Shown piece by piece: positions 41,108-49,303 of a stretch of DNA of 64,000 nucleotides. The DNA lies in NCBI GenBank assembly GCA_035440445.1, contig DAORMJ010000018.1:1-64000 (forward strand). The letters run 5' to 3'. The translations under genes were made by a program, and so were the position numbers. Numbering within the stretch: position 1 is the first letter of the stretch; each line of letters starts with the position of its first letter. Source of the stretch: Ga0077548 sp035440445 (lineage in GTDB: Bacteria > Pseudomonadota > Alphaproteobacteria > Rhizobiales > Xanthobacteraceae). The notes beneath the pieces were generated by a model that worked only from the letters and a program-made list of their open reading frames with translations, did not search any database and was not told where the DNA came from.

Positions 41108-43022
41108 TTACCGAGGCGAGGCTTTCAGATCGTAAAGTTCAGGGAATGCCATTTCCGTCAGGGCGCCGCCGAGACGAAGTTGATAGGTTTGGCCAGCGCG
41201 ATTTGGCGACAAACTCCACAAAGCAGGATCGACGCGCGCCGCATTTTTCCGCACCCATTCCCGAAGTGCGATTTCGCCTTGCTGATCGCGTCTCGAAAGC
41301 GAGAAGCCGCCGATCATGACGAAACGCACAGTGCCGCTTTCCGCAAGAGCTGCGAATTTATCCGCGGTCAAGATCGGATCGGTGCCGAGATAGCCGCCAA
41401 TCGCAATCACCGGTTCGCCGGTTGCGACAATGATCGGGCCGGCGAGCAGTGCGTTTTCGACGGCGACAAGAAATTTTTCGCCGCTGCGATGTTGCTGCAA
41501 GAATGCGATCAACTTCTCACGGGCAGGTGCCGCACGCCGCGGATTTGTTCGCAGGGTGTCGGACGTCGTTTCTGAGAACGCGGCAAGCGACGCGAGTGGA
41601 GCCGCAACATTGGGCCGTATCAGCACGACGCTGAGCGCGCTTGCCAGTGGCAGCAAAAGCATTGCGACGATCGGCAGGGCCGCGAGTGCAGGAGCCCTTC
41701 GCGGAATATTGCCCATGAAGAGAATTGCAGAGAGTGCGGCAAGCCCACATGCGACGCCGGCGGTGACGTTCAGCCAGAGCGGCGCATGGCCTTGCGTTTG
41801 TCCGGCGAAAATCCCTGCTTGCCAGCAGGCCGTGATGAGGATCGCTGCAGCGGCTAGCCAGCCCGGCGAATTTCCGTTCTCGTGTCGCGAGNNNNNNNNN
41901 NNNNNNNNNNNNNNNNNNNNNNNNNNNNNNNNNNNNNAGCGCTGCAAGATAATAGGTGTGAAACGGCCCGCCTGCCGCACTGAACACGACCCAGTAGCTC
42001 GCGAGCCAGCCTCCCCAGATTGCAATGGCGATCCGTTGCGTGCGGCTCCCGCGCGAACGCATAACCAGAAGGATTCCGGCAAGCGCGAGCGGAAGCAGCC
42101 ATGCGGCTTGTCCGGCCTGTAACGCACGAAACAGGCGAAGCGGGCCGACTGGGGATGCGTCGTAGAGAACAGGACGCGGCCTATCGGATTGCACCGGCGC
42201 ATTCGGCTGCATGAAGCGCGCGGCGCCGTTGTGGAGAAGCGCGACCTCCAGCATGGAATTGTGCTTCGTGCTGCCGGCATAGGGCCGCTTGTCCACCGGC
42301 GCGAGATCGAACGCGGTTGCCCAGGAAAGCGCGAGCACGATCATCAGTCCGCCCGCGATTGCCTGAAATTTCAGATGGCGAACAAACGAGATGTTTCTGT
42401 TGAAGATGAAAAAGGTAAGGGCGATCGCCGGTGCGAGAATCAGCGCCGCCGCCATCTTTACGTTGAAGCCGATGCCGAGCATCAGCATGGCGCCGCAGAG
42501 GTCGCGCAGGAGTCCGGTTTCGGCCGCGCGCATCCCCAACCATGCGGCGAGCAGAAGGACGACGATCAGGCAGCTTTCGGTGTTGTTGGATCGGTCGATC
42601 GCGACACTCGCCGGCGTCAGCGCGAGAAAACACGCGGCGATGAGGGCGGTCCGGTCGCCGAACGTCCGCCGTACGATGAGAAAGACCAGCAGGATCGCCG
42701 CAAGCCCGAGCAGCACCTGCGGCAGCAGCGAGTTCAGTGCGCTGAAGCCAAAAAGCTTCGCGAACAGCGCCTGTATCCAGATTGCCAGCGGCGGTTTGTC
42801 CAGCGTGACGAAGCCGCCGGGATCGAAGGAATTGAAGAAAACGTTATGCCAGCTTTGCAGCATGCCGCGGACGGCGGCTGCGTAATATTCGCGGCCGTAG
42901 TCGTTTGCGCTCAGATTCCAAAGACGGATTAACGCCGCGAGCGCAAGGATCGCGGCAAGCGGGAGAGCGGTAGCAGCGCGCAGCATTGGAGCAATGCTGC
43001 GCGCTTTCGCGGTTTGTTTCAA
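41108..43022 (-). CDS. GT39/PMT-type membrane glycosyltransferase, split by an assembly gap
   Basis: Membrane glycosyltransferase of the ArnT/PMT_2 superfamily that uses a polyprenyl-phosphate sugar donor. The N-terminal half (start 43022) has ALIRLWNLSANDYGREYYAAAVRGM and FDPGGFVTLDKPPLAIWIQALFAKLFG, with the DKPPL motif of the family and the Asp/Glu-bearing first periplasmic loop. Eight or more helices follow. The C-terminal half, read in another frame beyond the gap, has more helices and a soluble end with EKFLVAVENALLAGPIIVATGEPVIAIGGYLGTDP, like the C-terminus of YkcB-type mannosyltransferases. The 46 N at 41892-41937 shift the frame, so gene length is unknown, but it reads as one gene. 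Confidence 0.82.
41892..41937. other. Assembly gap (46 N)
   Basis: 46 N within the glycosyltransferase gene. The reading frame differs before and after, so the true gap is not exactly this length. Confidence 0.95.
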
Positions 43023-43059
43023 ATGAACTTTGCGTAAAACCGCATTCCGCGTTGTGGTT

Positions 43060-44451
43060 TTACTCCGGTCCGATCATCTTCTCAGGCCGCACCAGCGCGT
43101 CGAATTCTTCGTTCGAGATATAGCCGCCGCCGACGGCTTCTTCGCGCAACGTCGTGCCTTTCTTGTGGGCGGTCTTCGCGATCTTTGCGGCGTTGTCGTA
43201 GCCGATCTTCGGCGCGAGCGCGGTGACCAGCATCAGCGAGCGCTCGAGCAGGTCCTTGATCTTGTCTTCGTTGGCTTCGATGCCGACGACGCAATTGTCG
43301 GTGAAGGAAATCGCCGCGTCGCCAAGCAAGCGGACCGATTGCAGAAGTGCATAGGCCATCACCGGTTTGAAGACGTTGAGTTCGAAATGGCCCTGCGAAC
43401 CGGCCACGGTAACGGCTGTGTTGTTGCCGAACACCTGGCAGCAAACCATCGTCAGCGCTTCGGCCTGCGTCGGGTTCACCTTGCCGGGCATGATCGAGGA
43501 GCCGGGCTCGTTTTCGGGCAGCGAGAGTTCGCCCAGACCCGAACGCGGACCCGAACCAAGGAAGCGAATGTCATTCGCGATCTTGAAGAGGGCGGTCGCG
43601 CAGGAATTCAACGCGCCGTGGGTTGCGACATAGGCATCGTGCGCTGCCATCACCTCGAACTTGTTCGGTGCGGTGACGAAGGGCAGCTTGGTCATTTCCG
43701 CGATCTTCTGCGCGACCTTCTCCGCGAAGCCTTTCTTGGCATTGAGACCGGTGCCGACGGCGGTGCCGCCCTGCGCCAGCAACATCAGTTCGCTCAGGGT
43801 TGCGCGAATGCGCGCGATCGAGGACTGCACCTGCGCGGCATAGCCCGAAAATTCCTGGCCGAGCGTGAGCGGGGTCGCATCCTGCGTGTGGGTGCGGCCG
43901 ATCTTGATGATGTGCGCGAAGTCTTTCGCCTTCTGGTCGAGTGCCTTCTGCAAGTGCTCGAGCGCCGGAATCAGCTTGTGGGTAATCTCCTCGGCGGCTG
44001 CTACGTGCATGACGGTCGGGAAGGAGTCATTCGAGGACTGACTCATGTTCACGTGGTCGTTCGGATGCACCGGCTTCTTCGAGCCCATGGTGCCGCCGAG
44101 CATCTCGATCGCGCGGTTTCCGATGACCTCGTTCGCATTCATGTTCGATTGCGTACCGGAGCCGGTCTGCCAGACCACGAGCGGAAAGTGATCGTCGAGT
44201 TTTCCCGCGATGACTTCGTCGGCCGCCCGGCAAATCGCCTCGGCAAGTTTCGAATCAAGCAGGCCAAGTTCCTGGTTGGTCAAAGCAGCGGCTTTTTTGA
44301 GCAGACCGAAGGCGCGCACCACCGGCTTCGGCATGCGCTCGCCACCGATCTTGAAATTCATGGTCGAGCGTTGCGTCTGCGCTCCCCAATATCGATCCGC
44401 CGCGACTTCGATCGGGCCGAAAGTGTCTGTCTCCGTGCGCGTCTTCGTCAT
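43060..44451 (-). CDS. fumC: Class II fumarate hydratase FumC
   Basis: Interconverts fumarate and malate in the TCA cycle. 463 residues from ATG 44451: MTKTRTETDTFGPIEVAADRYWGAQTQRS. QTGSGTQSNMNANEVI, the HPNDHVNMSQSSNDSFPT segment and the family signature GSSIMPGKVNP (catalytic Ser loop) are all present. GRTHTQDATPLTLGQEFSGY is the substrate-binding His region. The class II enzyme is iron-free and heat-stable. Divergent from the DUF4169 gene; the 235 bases between hold no further gene. Confidence 0.97.
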   Translation of the reverse strand: MTKTRTETDTFGPIEVAADRYWGAQTQRSTMNFKIGGERMPKPVVRAFGLLKKAAALTNQELGLLDSKLAEAICRAADEVIAGKLDDHFPLVVWQTGSGTQSNMNANEVIGNRAIEMLGGTMGSKKPVHPNDHVNMSQSSNDSFPTVMHVAAAEEITHKLIPALEHLQKALDQKAKDFAHIIKIGRTHTQDATPLTLGQEFSGYAAQVQSSIARIRATLSELMLLAQGGTAVGTGLNAKKGFAEKVAQKIAEMTKLPFVTAPNKFEVMAAHDAYVATHGALNSCATALFKIANDIRFLGSGPRSGLGELSLPENEPGSSIMPGKVNPTQAEALTMVCCQVFGNNTAVTVAGSQGHFELNVFKPVMAYALLQSVRLLGDAAISFTDNCVVGIEANEDKIKDLLERSLMLVTALAPKIGYDNAAKIAKTAHKKGTTLREEAVGGGYISNEEFDALVRPEKMIGPE

Positions 44452-44686
44452 ATTCAATTCTCGCTTTTCGTCGTTTCGCGATTGCCGGTTGCGTATCTCA
44501 TTACCGCCTTTTGCAGCGCAACTCGCGGTAGTGCGATGCAAGCGTCTAGGACCATAGTACCGCTATGCAAATTCAGCCGAATTGTCACTTGCGAAGATGA
44601 TTATAGTCACTAATGTTCTGCGCGCTTGACGCAAACGGAACGCAAGATTCCGCTGCGTCATCGGGGATGGGACAAGGAAACGGCCG

Positions 44687-44878
44687 ATGGCCGAGATTGT
44701 AAATTTGCGTCGTGCTCGCAAAGCGAAGGCACGCGTGGAAAAAGAAGTGACCGCGGCTGAGAACCGTGCTCGTCACGGCCGTACGGCGCATGAACGCACC
44801 TTGACCTCCAAGCTCGAACATCAACGAGAGCACTCTCTCAGTCTGCATCTGCGTGCAGATAGAGAAGGTCAGAAATGA
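44687..44878 (+). CDS. DUF4169 family protein
   Basis: 63 residues: MAEIVNLRRARKAKARVEKEVTAAENRARHGRTAHERTLTSKLEHQREHSLSLHLRADREGQK. The MAEIVNLRRARK opening and the charged helix with NRxxxGR are the DUF4169 signature, a short alphaproteobacterial family of unknown role. AAGGAAACGG precedes the ATG. Its TGA overlaps the ATG of the next gene (ATGA), a pairing that recurs in Rhizobiales. Confidence 0.85.
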   Translation: MAEIVNLRRARKAKARVEKEVTAAENRARHGRTAHERTLTSKLEHQREHSLSLHLRADREGQK

Positions 44879-45114
44879 AGAGCCCTGTCGTAAAACGGTC
44901 AATCGTAATCGCTGGTCACAAAACGAGTGTCAGTCTGGAAGACGCTTTCTGGGATGCGCTCAAACATATCGCAGCAGAGCGCAGGGTGACGCTTTCGGAC
45001 GTCGTCCAGGAAGTGGATCAGAAGCGCAAGCAGGGCAATCTTTCGTCCGCGATCAGGCTTTTTGTGCTCGATCACTATCGCTCTTATTATTCGGCGGTTC
45101 GTTCGCGCGTGTGA
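44875..45114 (+). CDS. Ribbon-helix-helix domain protein
   Basis: 79 residues: SPVVKRSIVIAGHKTSVSLEDAFWDALKHIAAERRVTLSDVVQEVDQKRKQGNLSSAIRLFVLDHY. The opening strand SIVIAGHKTSVSLE and two helices around TLSDVV are the RHH_4 pattern of alphaproteobacterial ribbon-helix-helix proteins. Such proteins bind DNA as dimers; targets are unknown. Overlaps the DUF4169 gene by 4 bases, so translation is coupled. Confidence 0.87.
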   Translation: MKSPVVKRSIVIAGHKTSVSLEDAFWDALKHIAAERRVTLSDVVQEVDQKRKQGNLSSAIRLFVLDHYRSYYSAVRSRV

Positions 45115-45255
45115 ACCCCGGATTGCGGGTGCCGGGGCGCCTTGCGCAAGCGCGACAGGTGCCCGCGTTGAACCGCCACATTCGCTACCCTATAACCGTC
45201 GCAACTTGCAGAACGGGCCGATGAGCGAGCCCGCGGCGCGACCGGAGGCTATTTA

Positions 45256-46386
45256 ATGTCTTGGAAGAATCAGAGCGGCGGACCTTGGGGCGGAGGGCCG
45301 CGCGGGCCATGGGGCTCCGGCCAACAGCCGGGTGGACCGGGCCGAAACAGCGGCGGGAATCAGCCGCCGGACCTGGAGGATTTGATCCGCCGTGGGCAGG
45401 ACCGCCTCAAGAACGTGTTGCCGGGGTCAGGCAATTTCGGCAGCAAGGGCGCGATCCTGCTTCTTTTTGCAGCCGTGGTGGTGTGGCTCCTCTCGGGCTT
45501 CTACCGTGTAAATACGGATGAGCAGGGCATCGTCCTGCGGTTCGGCAAGTTCGTGCAGACGACGCAGCCGGGCCTCAACTATCACCTGCCTTACCCGATC
45601 GAGACCGTGCTGACGCCGCGGGTGACGTTCGAAAACAAGGTCGATATTGGCTTCCGCGTGCAGGAGGATTTCCGGCGCGGCACGGTCACCCGCGATGTGA
45701 CCGAAGAGAGCCTGATTCTGACCGGCGACGAAAACATCGTCGATGTCGATTTTTCCGTGTTCTGGATCATCAACAACGCCGGCAATTACCTGTTCAATCT
45801 TCAGAACCCCGAAAGCACGATCAAGGCGGTCGCCGAATCGGCCATGCGCGAAGTCGTTGGCCGCGCCCAGATCCAGCCGATCCTGACCGGTGCGCGTGCC
45901 GCGACCGAGCAGGAGGTGCTGAAGCTGATGCAGCGCATCCTCGACAGCTATCAGTCGGGCGTGACCATTACGCGCGTGCAGATGCAGAAGGTCGATCCGC
46001 CCGCGCAGGTCATCGACGCCTTCCGCGACGTGCAGGCTGCGCGCGCCGACGCCGAGCGTCTGCAGAACGAAGCGCAGACCTACGCAAACCGCGTGGTGCC
46101 GGAAGCGCGAGGCGAGGCCTCTCGGATTCTTCAGGGAGCGGAAGCCTATCGCGAGCGCACCGTCGTCGAGGCGAAAGGTCAGGCCGCGCGCTTCAACTCG
46201 ATCCTTGCCGAATACAAGCTGGCGCCGGAAGTGACGCGGCGGCGCATGTATCTCGAAACCATGGAGCGCGTGCTCGGTGGAATCGACAAGGTCATCCTCG
46301 ATCCGGGCACGAAGGGCTCCAATGTGGTGCCTTATTTGCCGCTCGATCAATTGTTGCGGCCCAATCAGTCCGGAGCACGCCGATGA
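45256..46386 (+). CDS. hflK: FtsH-modulating SPFH protein HflK
   Basis: 376 residues. Gly/Pro/Trp-rich N-terminus (SWKNQSGGPWGGGPRGPWGSGQQPGGPGRN), one membrane helix GAILLLFAAVVVWLLSGFYRV (about 65-85), then a periplasmic SPFH/band-7 domain starting NTDEQGIVLRFGKFVQTTQPGLNYHLPYPIE. RADAERLQNEAQTYANRVVPEARGEASRI forms the helical part. HflK and HflC build a cage around the FtsH protease and limit its access to membrane substrates. The stop overlaps hflC by 4 bases. Confidence 0.95.
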   Translation: MSWKNQSGGPWGGGPRGPWGSGQQPGGPGRNSGGNQPPDLEDLIRRGQDRLKNVLPGSGNFGSKGAILLLFAAVVVWLLSGFYRVNTDEQGIVLRFGKFVQTTQPGLNYHLPYPIETVLTPRVTFENKVDIGFRVQEDFRRGTVTRDVTEESLILTGDENIVDVDFSVFWIINNAGNYLFNLQNPESTIKAVAESAMREVVGRAQIQPILTGARAATEQEVLKLMQRILDSYQSGVTITRVQMQKVDPPAQVIDAFRDVQAARADAERLQNEAQTYANRVVPEARGEASRILQGAEAYRERTVVEAKGQAARFNSILAEYKLAPEVTRRRMYLETMERVLGGIDKVILDPGTKGSNVVPYLPLDQLLRPNQSGARR

Positions 46387-47282
46387 AAACGATTACCGGC
46401 GTTATTGCCGTACTGATCGCCCTGGTTGCGATCGCACTCTACTCCTCGATCTTCTTCGTGCATCAGTCGCAGCAGGCGCTCTTGCTCCGCTTCGGCGAGC
46501 CGCGCCGCATTATCGTCGAGCCGGGCCTGCAGTATAAGGCGCCGCTCATCGACACCGTGATCCTGATCGACAAGCGCATTCTCGATCTCGACAATCCGCC
46601 GCAGGAAGTCATCGCGTCGGACCAGAAGCGTCTCGTGGTGGATGCTTTCGCGCGCTATCGCATCACCGATCCGCTGAAGTTCTATCAGTCGGTCGCGACC
46701 ATCGAAGGCGCTAACTCGCGTCTGCTGCCGGTGCTCAACGCGTCCATGCGGCGTGTGCTCGGCGAATCGACCTTTATCGAGGTGGTCCGTGACGACCGCT
46801 CCGATCTGATGGGACGGATCAAGGACGGCATGAACGCCGAGGCGAAGAGCAACTTCGGCATCGAAGTCGTCGACGTCCGCCTCCGCCGCGCCGATCTGCC
46901 CGACGCCAACAGCCAGGCGGTCTATCAGCGGATGCAGACCGAGCGTCAGCGCGAAGCCGCGGAAATCCGCGCGCAGGGCAATCAGGCAAGCCAGGCGATC
47001 CGTGCGAAAGCCGATCGCGACGTGACCGTCATTATCGCAGAAGCCACATCCAAGGGCGAACAGCTCCGAGGTGAGGGCGACGCCACGCGCAACAAGATTT
47101 TCGCGGATGCCTTTGGCAAGGATCCCGATTTCTTCTCGTTCTATCGTTCGATGCAGGCCTATGAGCAGGGGCTGCAGAAGGACGGCACGCGCATGCTGTT
47201 GACGCCGGATTCCGAATTTTTCCGCTACTTCCAGAATCCGGCCGGCACGCTTCTGCCGCCGCCTGCTTCGCCTGCGCGCTAG
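46383..47282 (+). CDS. hflC: FtsH-modulating SPFH protein HflC
   Basis: 299 residues. N-terminal membrane helix ITGVIAVLIALVAIALYSSIFFV, then SPFH domain FVHQSQQALLLRFGEPRRIIVEPGLQYKAPLIDTVILIDKRILDLD. IEVVDVRLRRADLPDANSQAVYQRMQTERQREAAEIRAQG is the HflC hallmark. The C-terminus ends FFRYFQNP and a Pro-rich tail. It partners HflK in the FtsH complex, and ATGA overlap makes equimolar synthesis likely. Confidence 0.95.
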   Translation: MKTITGVIAVLIALVAIALYSSIFFVHQSQQALLLRFGEPRRIIVEPGLQYKAPLIDTVILIDKRILDLDNPPQEVIASDQKRLVVDAFARYRITDPLKFYQSVATIEGANSRLLPVLNASMRRVLGESTFIEVVRDDRSDLMGRIKDGMNAEAKSNFGIEVVDVRLRRADLPDANSQAVYQRMQTERQREAAEIRAQGNQASQAIRAKADRDVTVIIAEATSKGEQLRGEGDATRNKIFADAFGKDPDFFSFYRSMQAYEQGLQKDGTRMLLTPDSEFFRYFQNPAGTLLPPPASPAR

Positions 47283-47294
47283 TCTCAGGGCAGC

Positions 47295-47480
47295 ATGACG
47301 TTTCTTGTCGCCGCCCTGGGCCTGCTGCTAGCTATCGAAGGACTGATGTTTGCGGCTTTTCCGGGAGCCGCAAAACGGGCCGCGGCCGCCATCATCGATG
47401 CGCCGGAGGGAACATTGCGCGCGGTCGGACTGATCGCCGCAATTCTCGGCGTCGTGCTGGTCTGGTTCGCGCGGCGATAG
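47295..47480 (+). CDS. DUF2065 small membrane protein
   Basis: 61 residues: TFLVAALGLLLAIEGLMFAAFPGAAKRAAAAIIDAPEGTLRAVGLIAAILGVVLVWFARR. Two helices separated by FPGAAKRAA, as in DUF2065 (YjeT-like). The gene regularly follows hflC in Proteobacteria, which supports the call. Function unknown, presumed part of the same membrane quality-control unit. It starts 12 bases after hflC. Confidence 0.88.
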   Translation: MTFLVAALGLLLAIEGLMFAAFPGAAKRAAAAIIDAPEGTLRAVGLIAAILGVVLVWFARR

Positions 47481-47605
47481 GTTCACGCGAATTTGCGAAA
47501 ACGCGGGAACCATCGCTCCGCCTGATGCTTGCGTCACAGGCCGTTCGGGCGCAGTTTTGCCACAGACGGCCAGCATCGCTGATCTGTCAGAGGAAAAGGC
47601 GTTCC

Positions 47606-49090
47606 ATGTCCGTTTCGCGCGATACCGGCTCAACAATTCTCGTTCGACTTGCCACCGCAGCGGTTCTTGCCGCGTTCGTGTTCGTAACGCCGCATACGAT
47701 CCGCGCGCAGACGCGGGGACCCGACAACGTCGCGGATGTCGCCGACCGCGTGCAGTCCGCGGTCGTGAACATTTCGACCTCGCAGAACGTGAATCCGTCC
47801 CAGCAGGTGCCGATGCCGCAGCTGCCGCCCGGTTCGCCCTTCGAGGAATTTTTCGACGAGTTCTTCAAGAACAAGAATGACGGCGATCCGAAGCGCCAGC
47901 GCAAAGTCTCCTCGCTCGGCTCCGGGTTCGTGATCGATCCGTCCGGCATCGTCATCACCAACAATCACGTCATCGCGGAAGCCGACGAGATCATCGTCAA
48001 CTTCGCAGACGGCACGAAGCTCAAGGCAGAACTTATCGGCCGCGACGAGAAGGTCGACCTTGCGGTATTGCGCGTGAAACCGAAGACGCCGCTCAAGGCG
48101 GTCAACTTCGGTGACTCGGACAAGACGCGCGTCGGCGAATGGGTCATGGCGATCGGCAATCCATTCGGGCTTGGAGGCTCGGTGACGGTCGGCGTCGTAT
48201 CGGCGCGTAACCGCAATATCGAGTCGAGCCTTTATGACGATTTCATCCAGACAGATGCCGCAATCAACCGCGGCAATTCCGGTGGCCCGCTCTTCAACCT
48301 GCAGGGCGAGGTGATCGGCATCAACACCGCGATTTTCTCGCAGACCGGCGGCTCCATCGGTATCGGCTTCGCGATCCCCGCGAATACGGTGTTGCCGCTG
48401 ATCAAGCAGCTTCGCGAAACCGGCGAGATCCAGCGTGGCTGGATCGGCGTCTCGATCCAGCCCGTGGATGACCAGATCGCCGAAAGCCTGGGCCTGCCGG
48501 CCGCGCGCGGTGCCTTGATCGCGGCCGTGAACGATAATGGCCCCGCCATGAAGGGCGGCATGCTCGCGGGCGACGTCGTCATCCGGTTCAACGGGCAGGA
48601 AGTCCGCGAGATGCGCAACCTTCCGCGGATCGTCGCCGGCAGCGAGATCGGCAAGGCCGTGGACGTGGTCGTGATCCGCAAGGGCAAGGAAGTCACGCTG
48701 AAGCTCGAGGTTGCCAAGCTCGTGGAGCCTGACAAGAAGCCCAACCGCCAGACCAAGGCGGAGCCCCAGCAGCAGCCCCAGCGTTCCGCCGCCAACCGGC
48801 CGCTCGGCCTTGAATTATCGGCTTTGAATGAAGACCTGCGCCGCCGCTATCGGCTGAAGGAAAACGTGAAGGGTGTGGTGGTGACGGGCGTTGATCCGGA
48901 GTCCAATGCCGCCGAACAGAATATCGAGGCCGGGCTTGTCGTGATCGAAATTTCCGGGGAACCGGTCGCGACCGCCGCCGACATGCGCACGCGGGTGGAA
49001 GCCTTGAAGAAGGCCGGGAAGAAGTCGGCGCTCTTGCTTCTACTCAATTCGAGCGGCGAACAGCGCTTCGTTGCCGTTACCATCCCGTAA
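47606..49090 (+). CDS. degP: Do/DegP-family periplasmic serine protease
   Basis: 494 residues. Signal region MSVSRDTGSTILVRLATAAVLAAFVFVTPHTIRA, then trypsin-like domain with the triad His in GIVITNNHVIAEA, Asp in EKVDLAVLRVK and Ser in NRGNSGGPLFN. Two PDZ domains follow (GWIGVSIQPVDDQIAESLGLP and LGLELSALNEDLRRRYRLK), separated by a Gln/Pro linker. DegP-type proteases degrade or refold damaged periplasmic proteins. GAGGAAAAGG precedes the ATG at 47606. Cluster order hflK-hflC-DUF2065-degP is common in Alphaproteobacteria. Confidence 0.95.
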   Translation: MSVSRDTGSTILVRLATAAVLAAFVFVTPHTIRAQTRGPDNVADVADRVQSAVVNISTSQNVNPSQQVPMPQLPPGSPFEEFFDEFFKNKNDGDPKRQRKVSSLGSGFVIDPSGIVITNNHVIAEADEIIVNFADGTKLKAELIGRDEKVDLAVLRVKPKTPLKAVNFGDSDKTRVGEWVMAIGNPFGLGGSVTVGVVSARNRNIESSLYDDFIQTDAAINRGNSGGPLFNLQGEVIGINTAIFSQTGGSIGIGFAIPANTVLPLIKQLRETGEIQRGWIGVSIQPVDDQIAESLGLPAARGALIAAVNDNGPAMKGGMLAGDVVIRFNGQEVREMRNLPRIVAGSEIGKAVDVVVIRKGKEVTLKLEVAKLVEPDKKPNRQTKAEPQQQPQRSAANRPLGLELSALNEDLRRRYRLKENVKGVVVTGVDPESNAAEQNIEAGLVVIEISGEPVATAADMRTRVEALKKAGKKSALLLLLNSSGEQRFVAVTIP

Positions 49091-49303
49091 TCCCCGAGCC
49101 ATGCTCTGACGGGGCCGGAACGGGGCTCTGGATTTCTAGTTTTGGCGCGTTTTCTTCGCGCGAACCGCTCTCCGCTTCCCTCGGAAACACGCCGGGTATC
49201 GTTCACAGTTTATTGTCCGCTTCCCTAGGGGTTGATCACGCGATCGCGTTTGCGCGTGATAGCTCAAGCCGTTAGCATCCGCGGCAATCAGGGGAGCGGT
49301 TCT

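Noticed and set aside
43030..44613. 527-codon open frame antisense to fumC
   Set aside because: Complete fumC signature on the minus strand explains the region; the antisense product lacks any domain and has shadow-type composition.
44452..44686. Possible small RNA between fumC and the DUF4169 gene
   Set aside because: No clear promoter plus terminator pair; the region is explained as a divergent promoter region.
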